This document shows positions 37,307 through 48,756 of a DNA stretch of 64,000 nucleotides, piece after piece. The notes under the pieces were generated by a model. That model was given only the letters and a program-made list of their open reading frames with translations. It ran no database searches and was not told where the DNA came from. The position numbers were made by a program, and so were the translations under genes. Position 1 is the stretch's first letter; every line of letters begins with the position of its first letter. The stretch covers positions 4,564,321 to 4,628,320 of the forward strand of contig CM063109.1 in assembly GCA_031841125.1 (NCBI GenBank), given 5' to 3'. The DNA is from Acanthococcus lagerstroemiae (Eukaryota > Arthropoda > Insecta > Hemiptera > Eriococcidae).

Positions 37307-37699
37307 TTAATCTCGACAAAAGACGAATTCGTTGTAATGATTCCAACGGCTCTCTTCGGCGTCGACGCCCGGTTTCAGGTCGGACGGCGAAATGGTGCCG
37401 GCTGTGCCGGAGGCGCAGCTGCTGGCCAAGTAAAATCCCTGGTCCTGCAGCATGTCGAACGCCTGTTCGATGGAGGAGTGTTTCAGGTAAAAACGAGCTG
37501 TGTAGCGGTCCGTCTCGCCGTGGTCCGGATCTCGGCTTTCATTTAACGTGGCGCCGAATACATCGCGACAGAGAGTGACTCGGCCGCAGACCAAGATGCG
37601 CGTGATTTTGCGAAATTTTACGTCGGACAAGACGTCCTTGCCGAAGGCAAAGCTACCGCGGTAGCCCACGGTGATGTAGCCGCGTTTTGGATCCGATTG
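37307..37699 (-). CDS. KCTD12-like: Last coding exon of a KCTD8/12/16-like protein (H1 domain)
   Basis: The exon encodes 130 residues plus a stop. It begins right after a good minus-strand acceptor (ttttgttgcag at 37700-37710) in phase 0. The translation runs DPKRGYITVGYRGSFAFG, KFRKITRILVCGRVTL, DVFGATLNESRDPD, RYTARFYLKHSSIEQAFDML and NHYNEFVFCRD. This is the conserved C-terminal H1 domain of KCTD8, KCTD12 and KCTD16 from its first to last residue. In vertebrates these proteins bind GABA-B receptors through an N-terminal BTB/T1 domain, and the H1 domain shapes G-protein signalling kinetics; the insect relative (KCTD12-like) is assumed similar. The exon lacks frame disruptions, so it looks functional. 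An overlapping ATG-initiated frame starts inside the intron and is not the true start. Confidence 0.95.
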   Translation of the reverse strand, partial: QSDPKRGYITVGYRGSFAFGKDVLSDVKFRKITRILVCGRVTLCRDVFGATLNESRDPDHGETDRYTARFYLKHSSIEQAFDMLQDQGFYLASSCASGTAGTISPSDLKPGVDAEESRWNHYNEFVFCRD

Positions 37700-38731
37700 C
37701 TGCAACAAAATTTACAAGTTTCGAGGTTAGTTTGGTGTCCGAAACAGTTTGCCGAACAAAATATCTGAATAATTAGATCTCTTCTTTCAGCTCCTACCTC
37801 CTTCAATGAAAGAATCTACTGACAAACTCAATTCCTTTTTCAATTCCTCCTTCTTCCTTTCCTTCATCTGTCAATTAAAGGCTCTGCTCATAAATTCGAA
37901 AAGTTTTTTTTGTCTTTAAATTAGAAGCATGATGCCGTTGAGATATACCTTCTTTTTGTGTTAGTACATCCATCTGAAAATACGACTGGCACAGACAGTG
38001 TAAATATGAAAGATCGGTCATCATTGAGATAACAATGAATATACCAATCTGGATTCTTCCCCGCTGGACGAGGTAGGCATGAGATCTTTAGTTAGAGAAA
38101 AGAGTCAGTCACTATTCAGCCTTTGAGGCGAATATGTGTACTCCGCCATTCTATGTAAAGTTCATGAAGGTTCAGGATCGTGGTCCAAGTGGTTCAATAA
38201 ATTCGGTTGTATTTCACTGCGGTTGTGAACTAATAATTAATTCAGTATGAAAGTTGTGCTTTTCGAGCGGTTATATGTTTTGTGGTGACAACGATGAACG
38301 GTGATAATAAAAACGGGTATGTAACTAGAGTTTTGTTATTTTCGTAAAAGTGTTTGAAAAAGTTCAAATGTATTCCAGGATCAACAAGTACCTTTATAAA
38401 TTTCAATCCTGACCGGTACTATAATTCGAAAGGGAACCAAGCCTATCCAGGAACTTTATTCTGTTTTATTATGCCAGAAAGGCTGCATGATGTGTGTAGG
38501 CAGGGCTGAAATAGCTTCATCCTCAACCATTCAAGTGATCAGTCTAAGTAGGTAATGTTATAGCCGAAATTTGAGTGGCTAAGCCGGAGACTTGCGGCTT
38601 CGACCCTTATCTGTGTTAGGTAACATGGCAAATTTAGATCTCGCAGATAACTGATGAAGTAATGACGTGCTGTTGCTGTTTCTCTATTGGAATGCTCCAC
38701 ACGAGTCCAATATATCGGGGCTTTGACTCAC
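37700..38731 (-). other. Intron of the KCTD-like gene
   Basis: A 1032-bp interval is bounded on the minus strand by the donor gtgagtcaaag (38721-38731) and the acceptor ttttgttgcag (37700-37710). Both flanking exons are in phase 0. No transposon was recognised in it. Confidence 0.75.
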
Positions 38732-38801
38732 GTCTCCCACCACCGTTTGATCGTATGCCTCCGGAGTTCCAAGCGGTGGCTCCTGCTCTGGCTCCGGATC
38801 C
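38732..38801 (-). CDS. KCTD12-like: Penultimate exon of the KCTD-like gene (acidic linker)
   Basis: A 70-base exon is inferred from an acceptor cttaagacag, one leftover base, 23 open codons DPEPEQEPPLGTPEAYDQTV plus VGD, and a strong donor GTGAGT. It ends in phase 0, exactly what the next exon needs, and joins just before the DPKRGY start of the H1 domain. An acidic, proline-rich linker between the BTB and H1 domains is normal for this family. It was too short to appear as an independent ORF. The previous exon must end with two bases of a split codon; I did not find it, nor any BTB-coding exon, in the remaining 25 kb. Confidence 0.75.
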
Positions 38802-39479
38802 CTGTCTTAAAGTGAAATGGTTATAAATATAGGACGTTTAACAAGCTTCCCCTGAGATTTGTCAATCAGGGGAGTAGGAGTGGAGTTGAAGGGGCGTTCA
38901 TACATCTCAGTCTTGTAAAGAACTTCATTTCCGCCGAAAATGTCTCCTCCACAAGGAGAAATGCGTATACGGTTCACATATTTTGAAATGATTATGTCTT
39001 ATCAGCCGGAGTTTTCCTGGGGAAGGAGGAATCTCGTTTTTAATGAAAAAATATTTAGATTAATGTGTCCTTTATTTTGCAATTTTTCTCGAATCCTTGA
39101 TTTTCGCACGTCAATAGATGCCAAAAAAATAGAAAAGCTTCCTACTAAAATTCCAGGTTCATTAGATCAGAGGAAAGCGTGTTACAAGTCCCTGCGTTTT
39201 ATATAGAAAATAACATGGCATTCTGACTTTTCTAGCTAAGTTTTAAGCGTGTAGGCTAATAACTATAAAAATATTCGCATACGAGTTTTTATACTCTGAA
39301 TATAAAATTGTTTAATTTCACAATTTGAAACCATGACCCCTAGAAAACTTTAAAATGGGGGAGAGGTGAATTTAAAAATGAAATTCGAGATGACTGGATG
39401 TAAGAGGGCTGAAAAATGAAACTGTAGTGATCTCTAAAAACCAATAAACGAATTACCATATCGAAAAAACGACTAATAA
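38802..39479. other. Noncoding DNA, probably intronic
   Basis: No feature recognised. It is presumed part of the intron upstream of the KCTD linker exon. Confidence 0.45.
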
Positions 39480-39745
39480 TTTGTTTCAAACTCCTTTTGA
39501 TGTGACTTCGGAGAATTGGATGTTAAAACTGCTGCCATTTGGAATCGAATTTAACGACCTCGAAATTCTACAAATCGAATACAATCTCGAAGAAACGACT
39601 CTCGATAGACCTCAGTCTCCATTGGTGGTACTCAAGTGGACGGATCTAAAGACTAATTTCAGAATTAAATTTAGCGACCTGAAAAACCTACAAATCGACT
39701 TTCACCTCGAATTTTATTCTTCAAACCTCCTTTCCCTATTTTGAG
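39480..39745 (+). repeat. Two 120-bp direct repeat units (family Q)
   Basis: The block aatttaacgacctcgaaatt at about 39548 recurs 120 bp later as aatttagcgacctgaaaaac, with both followed by ctacaaatcga and a ctcgaa block. Because 120 is divisible by three the repeat is in frame in a chance ORF (39481-39744) and yields two similar 40-residue stretches, but no domain is known. Confidence 0.6.
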
Positions 39746-40439
39746 GCTTCATTCAAAAATTATTGACTCAAATTTCTGAAGGTAAACAATTTGATGTTCA
39801 AAGTGTAATCAAACCGTTATCTAAAACTTGTATGCGAATATTCTAGTGTTACTACAGGCTGAGAGGAAAAAAGTTTAAAAAGTCAAAACTCCATGTTACT
39901 TTCCAAAATAAAAATGTCATGAAATATATGACACAAGTTTCTTTCATTTAATGCCCTGAAATTTTAAGGGGCCTGTCTATTTTTCGATACCCACCGGCGA
40001 GCGAAAATCAAGGATCTTAGAAACTGATTCTAAAATATTTTTTGCAGAATATTGTTGAGAATCCACCCCGTAATCCTCATCCAGTTTGAAAAATGTGTAA
40101 TGATGACCTAAATGTCCCACGAGGTGATTTTTGGCAAAACATTCGAGATGCATCGCATGTATGAGAAAATCTTCTAAGCAAAACTGGTTCGGTGGGAAGT
40201 TGTGTACGAGTGTAATGGTTATAAATTTTCCCCACTTCTCACGTGCAACGATGAGTGAAATTCTTCTATTCGCCCAATATTTCTTGTATCATGAAATATG
40301 TAGGAAATATTTTTGATAATGAAAATTTTGGTGACTGATTATTTTTAACGACTGAAACCGCCTATATTCTAACCTACATTACTTTAATATCAAACCTCCT
40401 TTCCGTAAATAAAATTTCCAAATGTATTTATTGTTACTC

Positions 40440-40870
40440 TGCGGGTTCGAATGAAAATTCACACCCGAATTCGTTAAATAGTTATCTTTAGTTTATTCAA
40501 AACGACTCACCACATTTGCGATCCAGCTTCGATCTTATGCCCAAAAATCCGAAGTGTATCCGTGAAATGAGTAAAATTGATTTGACTTGAAATTTTGGGC
40601 AGTAATTTTCGAAATAGGGATTCTGTGCATTGCTGATATTGAATTCTACACAGATTTTCGTTCCACTTCTGATCGGAGTTTCAAAATCTAAATTTTGTAC
40701 TTGAAAAGAGTAAAATGGATCCAAATCGGAGCAGAAATCACGAAATTGAGTAAGTATCCGGAATCAGGGATCTAGAATCTCGTATTCGATACGTCGATAA
40801 AATATTTGAACCGAATCAATTTTGCCCATTTCAGGGACGAATTTCGAAGTTTTGGGACAAATCTGAAGTT
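40440..40870 (-). repeat. Diverged family Q repeat
   Basis: Reverse-oriented blocks resembling those at 28640-29660 (for example ccgaagtgtatccgtgaaat and ttctgatcggagtttcaaaa). Unit borders are unclear. Confidence 0.4.
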
Positions 40871-40880
40871 ATATATGTTA

Positions 40881-41803
40881 CAGTGAAAGTCGATAATTCA
40901 AGAAATGTCGACAATAACTAGTGATTGTCGACATGAACATTGCCTAGGTATTGTGTACATTACCTAGTGATTATCGAAAATCGCTAGCAGCTTGTAGTGA
41001 AAGTTGATAACTATTAGACAATATCAGATTTTCCAGGTTTCAATGCACTGTAGTATCATAAAAACAAATCTCACATTTCTGATGCGTCATTTCTTATTCG
41101 TAAAATTGCTTAAAAAATTATTGGTATTTCTTCTTCTTTTTTGTGCGACACTTTAGCAGTGACATGACGAAGAATCTTGTGAATTTTATGAGAAATTTTC
41201 AGCTTTTCTAACTTGTTCATAACAAAGGATGGCCAAAAATGTATTAGCACTGTATCCATCTTTGGACAGGTTGCTGGCCAAAGACGGTGAAATAATTAAC
41301 AGAGTAAAAACCAATTTTTTAAAATCAAAATCCGTTACTAATACTATGGATGATTAGAAAAATACATTGCCTAGTGCAATTACCGCCTGGAAGTGTTCGT
41401 ATGACAATTTTTCCAATTGATGGATTCTTAAGAGTTTTGATTAGAAATCACTGAAGTTTTGAAGTCCGCCACAGATCAATCTTTTTAAAAAGAATAATGG
41501 ATGACGTAAACTTGAAAGTACAACACACCATACACACGGCAGTTTTCACTGATTTCATAGTGCAAAAATCACATTACCAGTGTTATCCAGTCCTTATTTG
41601 CTAGCAAATTTATGAGAAACCTGGCCAAAATGGTACCCTGCCCAAAAGTGGATGCTTTACCCTGTACAAATAATCGATAAGTTAATGGACACAATACCTA
41701 GGTAATGTTCAATATTTAAAGTATCAACTTTAAGTGAAACAGTCCGTCAATGTCGATAATCACTAGTTATTGTCGACATTCCCTGAATTATCGACTTTCA
41801 CTG
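40881..41803. mobile_element. pogo/Tigger-like non-autonomous element
   Basis: The ends read cagtgaaagtcgataattca inward on both sides and continue for about 58 bp of near-perfect inverted repeat (…aatgtcgacaataactagtg…). A second inner inverted block follows (cctaggtattgtgt). The left flank is TA and the right is TG, compatible with a TA target with one change. CAGTGAAA-type ends with TA targets are characteristic of pogo/Tigger elements. There is no transposase frame in the 0.9-kb interior. Confidence 0.8.
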
Positions 41804-43269
41804 TGACATACATACATAATCTGATAAGATATTCGAAATTAGAGACTGACAAAACACCAATATTTACATTCGCGTAGGTTGTTCGATACATTCCCGTCTT
41901 GAACTCGGAAGATAGCGATACGTTTAACTTCCCCCGCTCCCCACCCCCGCTCCCATCATGGGAACTGAAATCCTTGTCACTAGAAGATTCCCATTTATCC
42001 TGCATCAATTTAATGTCCCATACAAACAAAGATGGTAATAAAACTGAAGGGCACTTCGTGACGTAACAAGACATAAGCCATATTAGTTGGTTAGGTCATT
42101 ACGTCTTAGCTGCTGATATTATATTTGTGTAATGTCTCATCTATTGGAGTTTTTATTTTCCGGGGGAGGAGGAGATAGAGGCTCGATTCTTATATAAATA
42201 AATATCATTAAACAAATAAAGTTTAACTCTAGAAATTGTGCACTTTTGAAGAAATCTTTAATTCCAATCTTCCAGTGTGGCTGGCATTAGAAGGGATTCA
42301 CGCAAAAACTGATTTTTTAGACAAGGTATTCTATTTACAAGTTTTCGTATCGCCGGATCCAATTTTACGACTAATTTTCGGATCTAATCCCTTGGAGTGG
42401 CATCAGAGGAGATCGACTGCATTCACGATTCCTCAGTATTTGTTTGCTTTGTCTCTTCTGTTTCTTGTCTTTCTACTACTGTTTGAAAATATTGAAAATC
42501 AGGCACATGTGCAAAGACTACATACGTTCTCCGCTGGGAAGAAGCAAACAGGTAAAAGAGAACGACGATTCTATGGTGAAAACTTTTAACCAAATTCGAA
42601 GAACAAACCCGAAGTTCTGACATTCGTGTAAGTTTAGATAAGTTATACTGTACATGGGGAAAACTTATATTAAATTTAACACAAAATACGAATTCACGTT
42701 CTCTCGCTTTCATCCTAGTCTAAGCTTTCTCGAAAAATAAATACAATTCAGCCTCGCAGAATCCTTCGCTCTCGCTGTAAAGTGTGTAGAGATTTTGTCC
42801 TTTTATAAATTCGTTGCTGGTAAACTGGTACAATATCGTTTCGAGATGTCTCGTTACCAACTTTTCCATCAGAGTCTTCTCGCATGTGAGAATGTTGACA
42901 CGCGTTCTAGTTTTCCCCGTATTTCTGAAGGTTGACTAGTGAACCGCAAAGACGAACGAAAAGCCAGCGTCTAAATTAAAACCGCGTTTTTTCTCTCATA
43001 CGGTGGCACGTATCAAGGTGACATTCAAAGGAAATCAATAATCTTAAAATAGCCGAATTCCCAGCATTCTAAAATATACGATTTTTCTCCTTTCTCCAGG
43101 ATATGTGAAAAAATCTTTTGAACGGTCTCATCTTTCTCAATGGTTAAGTAACTGCACGAATGTTACGACTGATGGCTTTCATAGGAACGTGGAGTTCGAT
43201 ATGACAATTCTGAAAAGCATAAGGATCGATATTATGAGTAGCGATTGAAACAGGTGATTTTTGAGTTTC
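41804..43269. other. Noncoding DNA, probably intronic
   Basis: No element termini, RNA gene or coding domain recognised. Confidence 0.5.
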
Positions 43270-43439
43270 TTATTTCGAGTATGTTATCAGATATTGCACC
43301 CAACCTCATTTGAACTTGAAAAAACTTATATTTCAAACTTCAAATTTAAATTTTAGTGTCCAAAACGGAACCAGATCAAAAATTTCATGTACTTTAGAAT
43401 CAGCGACTTCAGAGATACGTATCTCCATGAGGGCTAATT

Positions 43440-43860
43440 TCCAGTTTCTTCAATTTTCCTCAATTTCCGGGTTAGTTGGGTTTCCTAAGTCACTTTCTCC
43501 ATTTCAGGAACTTTCTCCCCTGCTCTTGAACCTTGAGGCTCCCTAGGAGGATAATCTCCAATAACTCCTATGTCCTTGATTTCCAAGTTATTTGCGTCGA
43601 TAGTAGGGGTTTTCTGATCACTGAATTCGTTTTAGAGGTTCTTCTTCCATCTTTTCAACCCTTGAGGCTCCATAGTGGACTAATCTCAGATTACTCAAAT
43701 GTCCCCAGTTTTTAAGTTCTTTACAGCGATAGTATATAAGATTTCTTAGATCACAGAATCCATTTCAGAAATTCTCTCTGCCCTCCCCTCAACCCTCGAG
43801 GCTCTACAGGAGGTTAGTTGTTAGTTACACCAATGCCCCAATATCCAAGGTTTTACATAC
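43440..43860 (+). repeat. ~130-bp tandem repeat (family R), direct units
   Basis: Just over three units, with the marker ccttgaggctcc or cctcgaggctct at 43531, 43660 and 43794 (spacing 129 and 134 bp). Each unit also holds a gatcactgaattc/atttcagaa block and a ctcccct-type block. Confidence 0.85.
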
Positions 43861-43870
43861 CGATGTGAAG

Positions 43871-43985
43871 AACTTGATAATAATAATAATAACAGCACTG
43901 GGATGCTACTTAGTGATGCGGTTTCTTACGTGGGCCCGCTATCCGTTTCCGCCTTCCCCGCCCATTTCTGAGCATATGCCTCCCA
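43871..43985 (-). repeat. (TAA)n tract and possible LINE tail
   Basis: A short (ATA)n run near 43879-43892 borders a composition-distinct 90-bp stretch. On the minus strand this resembles a LINE 3' end with a (TTA)n tail. No protein match is claimed. Confidence 0.3.
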
Positions 43986-44190
43986 AAGAACTTGAACTTT
44001 AGGGAAAATCGAGTAAATTGAAATTAACCTCCTGTGGAACCTCAAGGAGAAAGAACCTTGACGTGGATTCAGTGACCCAAAAACCCAACTATGATGTCAA
44101 TAAAGTCGGAAATTGATTAGCCACCGTGGAGCCTGAAGGTCGAAAAGAGGGGGAAATAATCCCTGAAATGAAATCTGTGACTCTCAAACT
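43985..44190 (-). repeat. Family R units in inverted orientation
   Basis: Blocks such as aacctcctgtggaacctcaa and cgtggattcagtgaccc are the reverse complement of the direct units at 43440-43860. The locus is therefore a loose palindrome of repeats around 43900. Confidence 0.65.
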
Positions 44191-44199
44191 TCTATATGA

Positions 44200-44470
44200 A
44201 AAAGAAAATAATTTGTAGGCTCATATGGAGAAGCTTTTCCAATGACTGAAACTCAAATTTCGGTTAGAGAGGGGATTGTAAATAAAAAATTTGACTAGTG
44301 CAATATGGGCATCACTCCTCAGGAGGAGAAGGAGGAGGCCAAAATTTGCGTAAAATGCAATATGAGGACTGAAACATAGATTTTGAAAATTGCTGAAATC
44401 GATTCCGGTGTCCATTTGGGCGTGATTTCAAAGTTAAAATACTTGAGAGGAGGGATAGGGGCTCAAAATT
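44200..44470 (+). repeat. Degenerate ~125-bp repeat (family P), locus 2
   Basis: About two diverged units containing gcaatatgggcatcactcc, ttgaaaattgctgaaatc and a gaggaggga block, as in the arrays near 24 and 53 kb. Confidence 0.5.
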
Positions 44471-47400
44471 GGAAATGGCTGATCCAGTAAGCCTTGCACC
44501 GCATTTGTTTCACTCTTCGTCCGTATTGTTTCTTGGCATGACAAGTTGGTGAGAACGAGTAATTTGTTTGGTTAGGTCGGAGTGTCGGCAGGTAGCGACA
44601 TCCAACACGGATATTTCGGGGGTTCAAGTTTGGGCCTGATCAGATATTCTATGTAGTATTGTTGGAAAGTGTGTGTGCAACTCTCGTCAGAAGTGTCAAA
44701 GCACATGAATCATCATTCGAGATAATGAGGTTAGTGCAGGATGTTCGACGAGAGAGCACGTTTGACCTGCCAAAGGCTAAGTCTTGTACCGACCAACTGG
44801 TCTGGATAGATCCAAACTATATGTAAATGGCTCTCGTTGTATCGTCGTGTATTCAAGCGGGGGTAACACACAGATAACACAACCAGTGGTGGTGTGAAGT
44901 ATGTGTGTGCGTTTGTGTGAGTGACTAACGTTAGCGTCTAACAAGTATTCGCAAGAAATAAAAAGGGTTATTTTCTCGAAATGAGTCGAATTTGCCATTG
45001 TACTCGTAATTTCTTTTTTGAAATATCGCTAATTTCTAGTAGAGAGAGGAAGAAAATTAAAAGTTTCAAGGTATTGGTATTAATGCTCATGGTGTGATCT
45101 GATATTTCGTTTATCAAGTTACTACGACCATTCAAAGGATAGAATTTCTACTTCGATATCGACAACGAAGCTGAATTGAAAATTTGAATAAACATTCGCA
45201 GTAAGCGATCAAAGAAATCTCTAGTTTATTCATTGCCTTTTCTTAAATTAAACATTTTTACGTTGACGGTGCCTCTCCTGACCCACTGATGGGTGCTCAA
45301 TAAATTAGATTTTAGCACTTCCAGATTCAAAATCCTTCATGGCCTTGTATGTTGAACCGACAAGCGCGTTAAAACAATAAAATCATGGACCTATAAAATG
45401 AATAAGGAAGTTTTAAGGCTTAACAGGAATGGCCGACCTTCCCGTCTCGAATGTATATTTTTGTATAGATTTTCCTGTCTGCCTAGTTTCTGCGTAGCAC
45501 GATGCGAGTGTCTAACAACCGTCGTTTGCCTCCTGCATTCCTGTACTTCCGATACGTGATCTTTTCTGAACCACGTTCTTCTTCTTATTTTTTTTTAAAT
45601 TCTCATTACTCACTCTTTTTTTGCTCCCTTGGTTAGCCAGGCAAGACATCCATTTAGTTCAGTTACAGTTTATGTTTAGCACTTGCAGCAAGATTTGCTT
45701 TAACTCTCGATCAATTAATACACCCTTTTTATTCACACTTTCGTTTTTTGATTTCGAATTACCTTGCTGCGGTCCGGACTAAACACTTCTCGTACAATTT
45801 CCAAAAAAATTCGCAGGGACAAATACAATGAAACTGATTTGAAAGACATTTTGAACAGCCAGGAAAAATAAGTGCAACTGTGATGCTTTGAGTCAAGAAC
45901 CAGAGAGAGAGAAAGAAAGAGAGTAATGGGCCGCTCAAGGTTAAGGTAGTTGAGATTGCAACCGAATGCATTTACACTATTGTATATGTAGAATTTCCTT
46001 GCTAATGAGACATGTGACGTGCCCCTAAAGAATATTGTACCCCGATTTGCTCAAAATTTCAGTCACGTTACTAGTAGCCTATGTTCTCCATTCGCCTCAA
46101 TTATGACGGCAACTGAGAAGAAGAAAATAAGCAATTTCTCACTAGCAGGGTTGAAAGAAAATGGGTGTCCAGCATATTTGTCCTGTCACGTACAGCTTCA
46201 CGTAATAGAGCGCTTATTCTTGCAGTTTCATTTCTTAAACTGAGGGGGCAAAATGATATTATTGTAACAGCATCCTTGTATCAACGATGCCGTTGTCTAA
46301 TAATGAAGGAAATAACGTGTCGTCTTCTTTTAACAATTTTTCCAAGTTTTCCAACTTTTGCTTTTTGATTGTTCTTACTCCAAGCCCCAATTTATTAAAC
46401 GATATCATCGAGAAGCTCTTCAGTCATTCATTTAGGGTAACAGTTTTTTCAGAAAATTAAAACGGAATTACCGCGCCGCATAATTACGAAAAGATAAAGT
46501 CTACGGCTTGGCCAATAAAAAAGGCTCTTTCGCTTTAATAATTAGGCTCCGTATACTTGTACATGCCCGAAATAACGAAGTGGTTTCTGGTTTTAGCGTA
46601 TGCGGGTGCGTCGCCCGAATTACGTATCCATTTACTCGACGAGTAATTTCATTTTGCAAAAAAATCATCGTCACGTATAAATTATACGAAAAAGGTGGAA
46701 AAAAGTCGCTTTTCTGCGGGTATAAGAAAATAAATCAGACAGCTCGTCTTGTGCCAGCTGGAGAATCGCTAAACAATGTTCTCGTTTCGATGGCACTAAT
46801 TTTTAATTTAAAAACTAAACGTGCAGTTCGTTTTGAGACTGACAGAGCGAGCGACGAAATCCAACGAACTTTTTATTTTCTAACCGAGTTTATTTACCTA
46901 TTGTACACTTTTTTTCTTCTTCTTCTGCGTGTAATTTCTGCGCCCGTTTTAACGTTCTCGCGGTATTTTCTCGCGCGGATTTGTTCGGGCAATATTTGTT
47001 TTACGACGGGAAACTGTTGCTGGGGAAAACACTCTTTTTCATTCGCGTAATAGCATTATGGTACTCATTTTTCCGGTACGCTCCAAACATGAGGCTCCCC
47101 ATTAGTTTTTATGTATTTTTTTAACGTTTGCCGCCGCCCGCATATCCGTTAATTGAAACACCGGTTTTTGTTTCAATCCGAAACAATGCATTCGATAACA
47201 ATGAAGTTTCACGTTATAAACGCGAATAACGAACAGAGTATTTAGCTTGCTGCAGATGGTATTCTCTCATGTCTTAATATCTCCGCTATTAGAGCACACT
47301 GCTTGCATTCCGGAAATCGGGCTCATTCGCATTCCACTCTGCGCGTAAATTAGTATACCTAGCTTATAAAACTATGTATTTTACGTACACTGGAAACGTG

Positions 47401-48097
47401 ATTCTCCTTCTCGTCTTCTACACACCCCTAAATAGTTGGAAACTGGGGCATCGAAAATTAAAACTTATCGAAGTAAAGTTCTATAGTGTTATCGCAACGA
47501 GTCATTGACGCAGGAGCCGGGGGCAACTACCCCAGGCATGAAGCTGGAGAGGCAGCGGTATCATTTTGTCCTCGGCCTTCACTTTCAACGAAGGAAATTA
47601 TAAAAATGAGAGCCCACACAAAACGGTAAATGACCGAGCAAATACGCTGGACGCCCATTTTCCTTATTTTTTTATTTTCTGAAAAAAAAAACTCCACTTG
47701 CCATTAGAAATATGATGAGTGGTTGGCAAAAGAGTACTAGTTACATGACTGCGAGGAAACGCGGATTAAAATGACTTCAAAAATAGCTGTCACGAAATGA
47801 GAAAACCAATTTTGAACGTATTAGGCGCCAGAATTATTAGGTAATTTTAGCCTTTTTATGGAGCCGTGTAAAGCCGTAGGAATAGAAATTGAAAAAAAAA
47901 AAAAAACCCACAAACATGAATTCAATAATTCTTAAGCTTTCCATTAGAAAACAGAGAATGTAACGCAAGACTCACAATTTCTACGCTATACCCCATTTCT
48001 ATTTCAACCCCTGTATGACATGTGCTCCCACCTAAATTTTTCTCAGACTTCGGGAAACATGTATATTCATTAGCAGTGATCTAAGGAACGAGCGTAG
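44471..48097. other. Noncoding DNA, no gene recognised
   Basis: Contains an open frame of 180 codons (46508-47050) with no domain and no coding-like composition, rejected as chance. The CpG-rich stretch 46430-47250 shows no repeat signature and could be conserved regulatory DNA. Nothing specific can be named. Confidence 0.45.
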
Positions 48098-48099
48098 TA

Positions 48100-48627
48100 C
48101 AGTGTTTCAAAAGAAACATTGGTGACCCACTGGGGGGGAAAAAAATCCACCATGTATAAAAACTGAAAGAACTCCTTTATTTTGGCAAAGTTATGTTACA
48201 TTTTCTCAACTAATGTTTAAAATTTTGCCTATTGGCGGCCAGACAGGCGCGAGCATGTCTGATATAACTCTCTTCCGCAAGCTTTGTCACGCACACAACG
48301 ATCATACAGGTTACGGCTACACGACAGCACAGCTTTGTAGGAGTAGGGCTCTATAGTTTCACCTGGGTATACTAAGCCACCATTTTGGTTCATACTGCGC
48401 CCGTCGATGCCGAATTGACTACGCGTTACGCTCCGCATAGTCGGATTCGGCATCCACGGGCGCAGTATGAACCAAAATGGCGGCTTAGTATACCCAGGGG
48501 AAACTATAGAGCCCTAGTAGGAGAAGGCCAAGGGTTGCCATTGTGGCATTTGCAGTGCTGCCAACCTTCTTTGTTTTCCCTACCGCATGTTTTGCGTTTT
48601 CACTAACGTTTCTTTTGAAACACCCTG
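48100..48627. mobile_element. mariner-type MITE with TA target duplication
   Basis: The right end read inward is cagggtgtttcaaaagaaac and the left is cagtgtttcaaaagaaac (two bases shorter). Both are flanked by TA (48098-48099 and 48628-48629). CAGGGTG ends with TA targets are typical of mariner-like MITEs in insects. The interior is dominated by a long foldback at 48345-48515. There is no transposase. Confidence 0.85.
48345..48515. repeat. Foldback: 81/82-bp inverted arms with 8-base spacer
   Basis: Left arm 48345-48425 pairs with right arm 48434-48515 with about seven differences; the spacer is ttacgctc. Matching inner blocks include gggtatactaagcc and ttggttcatactgcgcccgt. Both strands stay open over parts of the arms by chance. 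It lies entirely inside the TA-flanked MITE. Confidence 0.9.
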
Positions 48628-48756
48628 TATAATAAAATAGTACTATGCAGAAAACTAGACCCAACACTAACTGCCACAAATCCTGAAGAAATGACACTGA
48701 GAATAAAAAGACGATACCGTAAATTGACACTATTTTACACATTTTCCTAGTTTTTT

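Noticed and set aside
46508..47050. 180-codon open frame on the plus strand
   Set aside because: No domain, compositionally like its surroundings, and no splice or start context. In about 64 kb of AT-rich DNA one chance frame of this size is not surprising.
48229..48453. 74-codon minus-strand frame with many Cys
   Set aside because: Most of it lies in the foldback and interior of a non-autonomous MITE; no family recognised.
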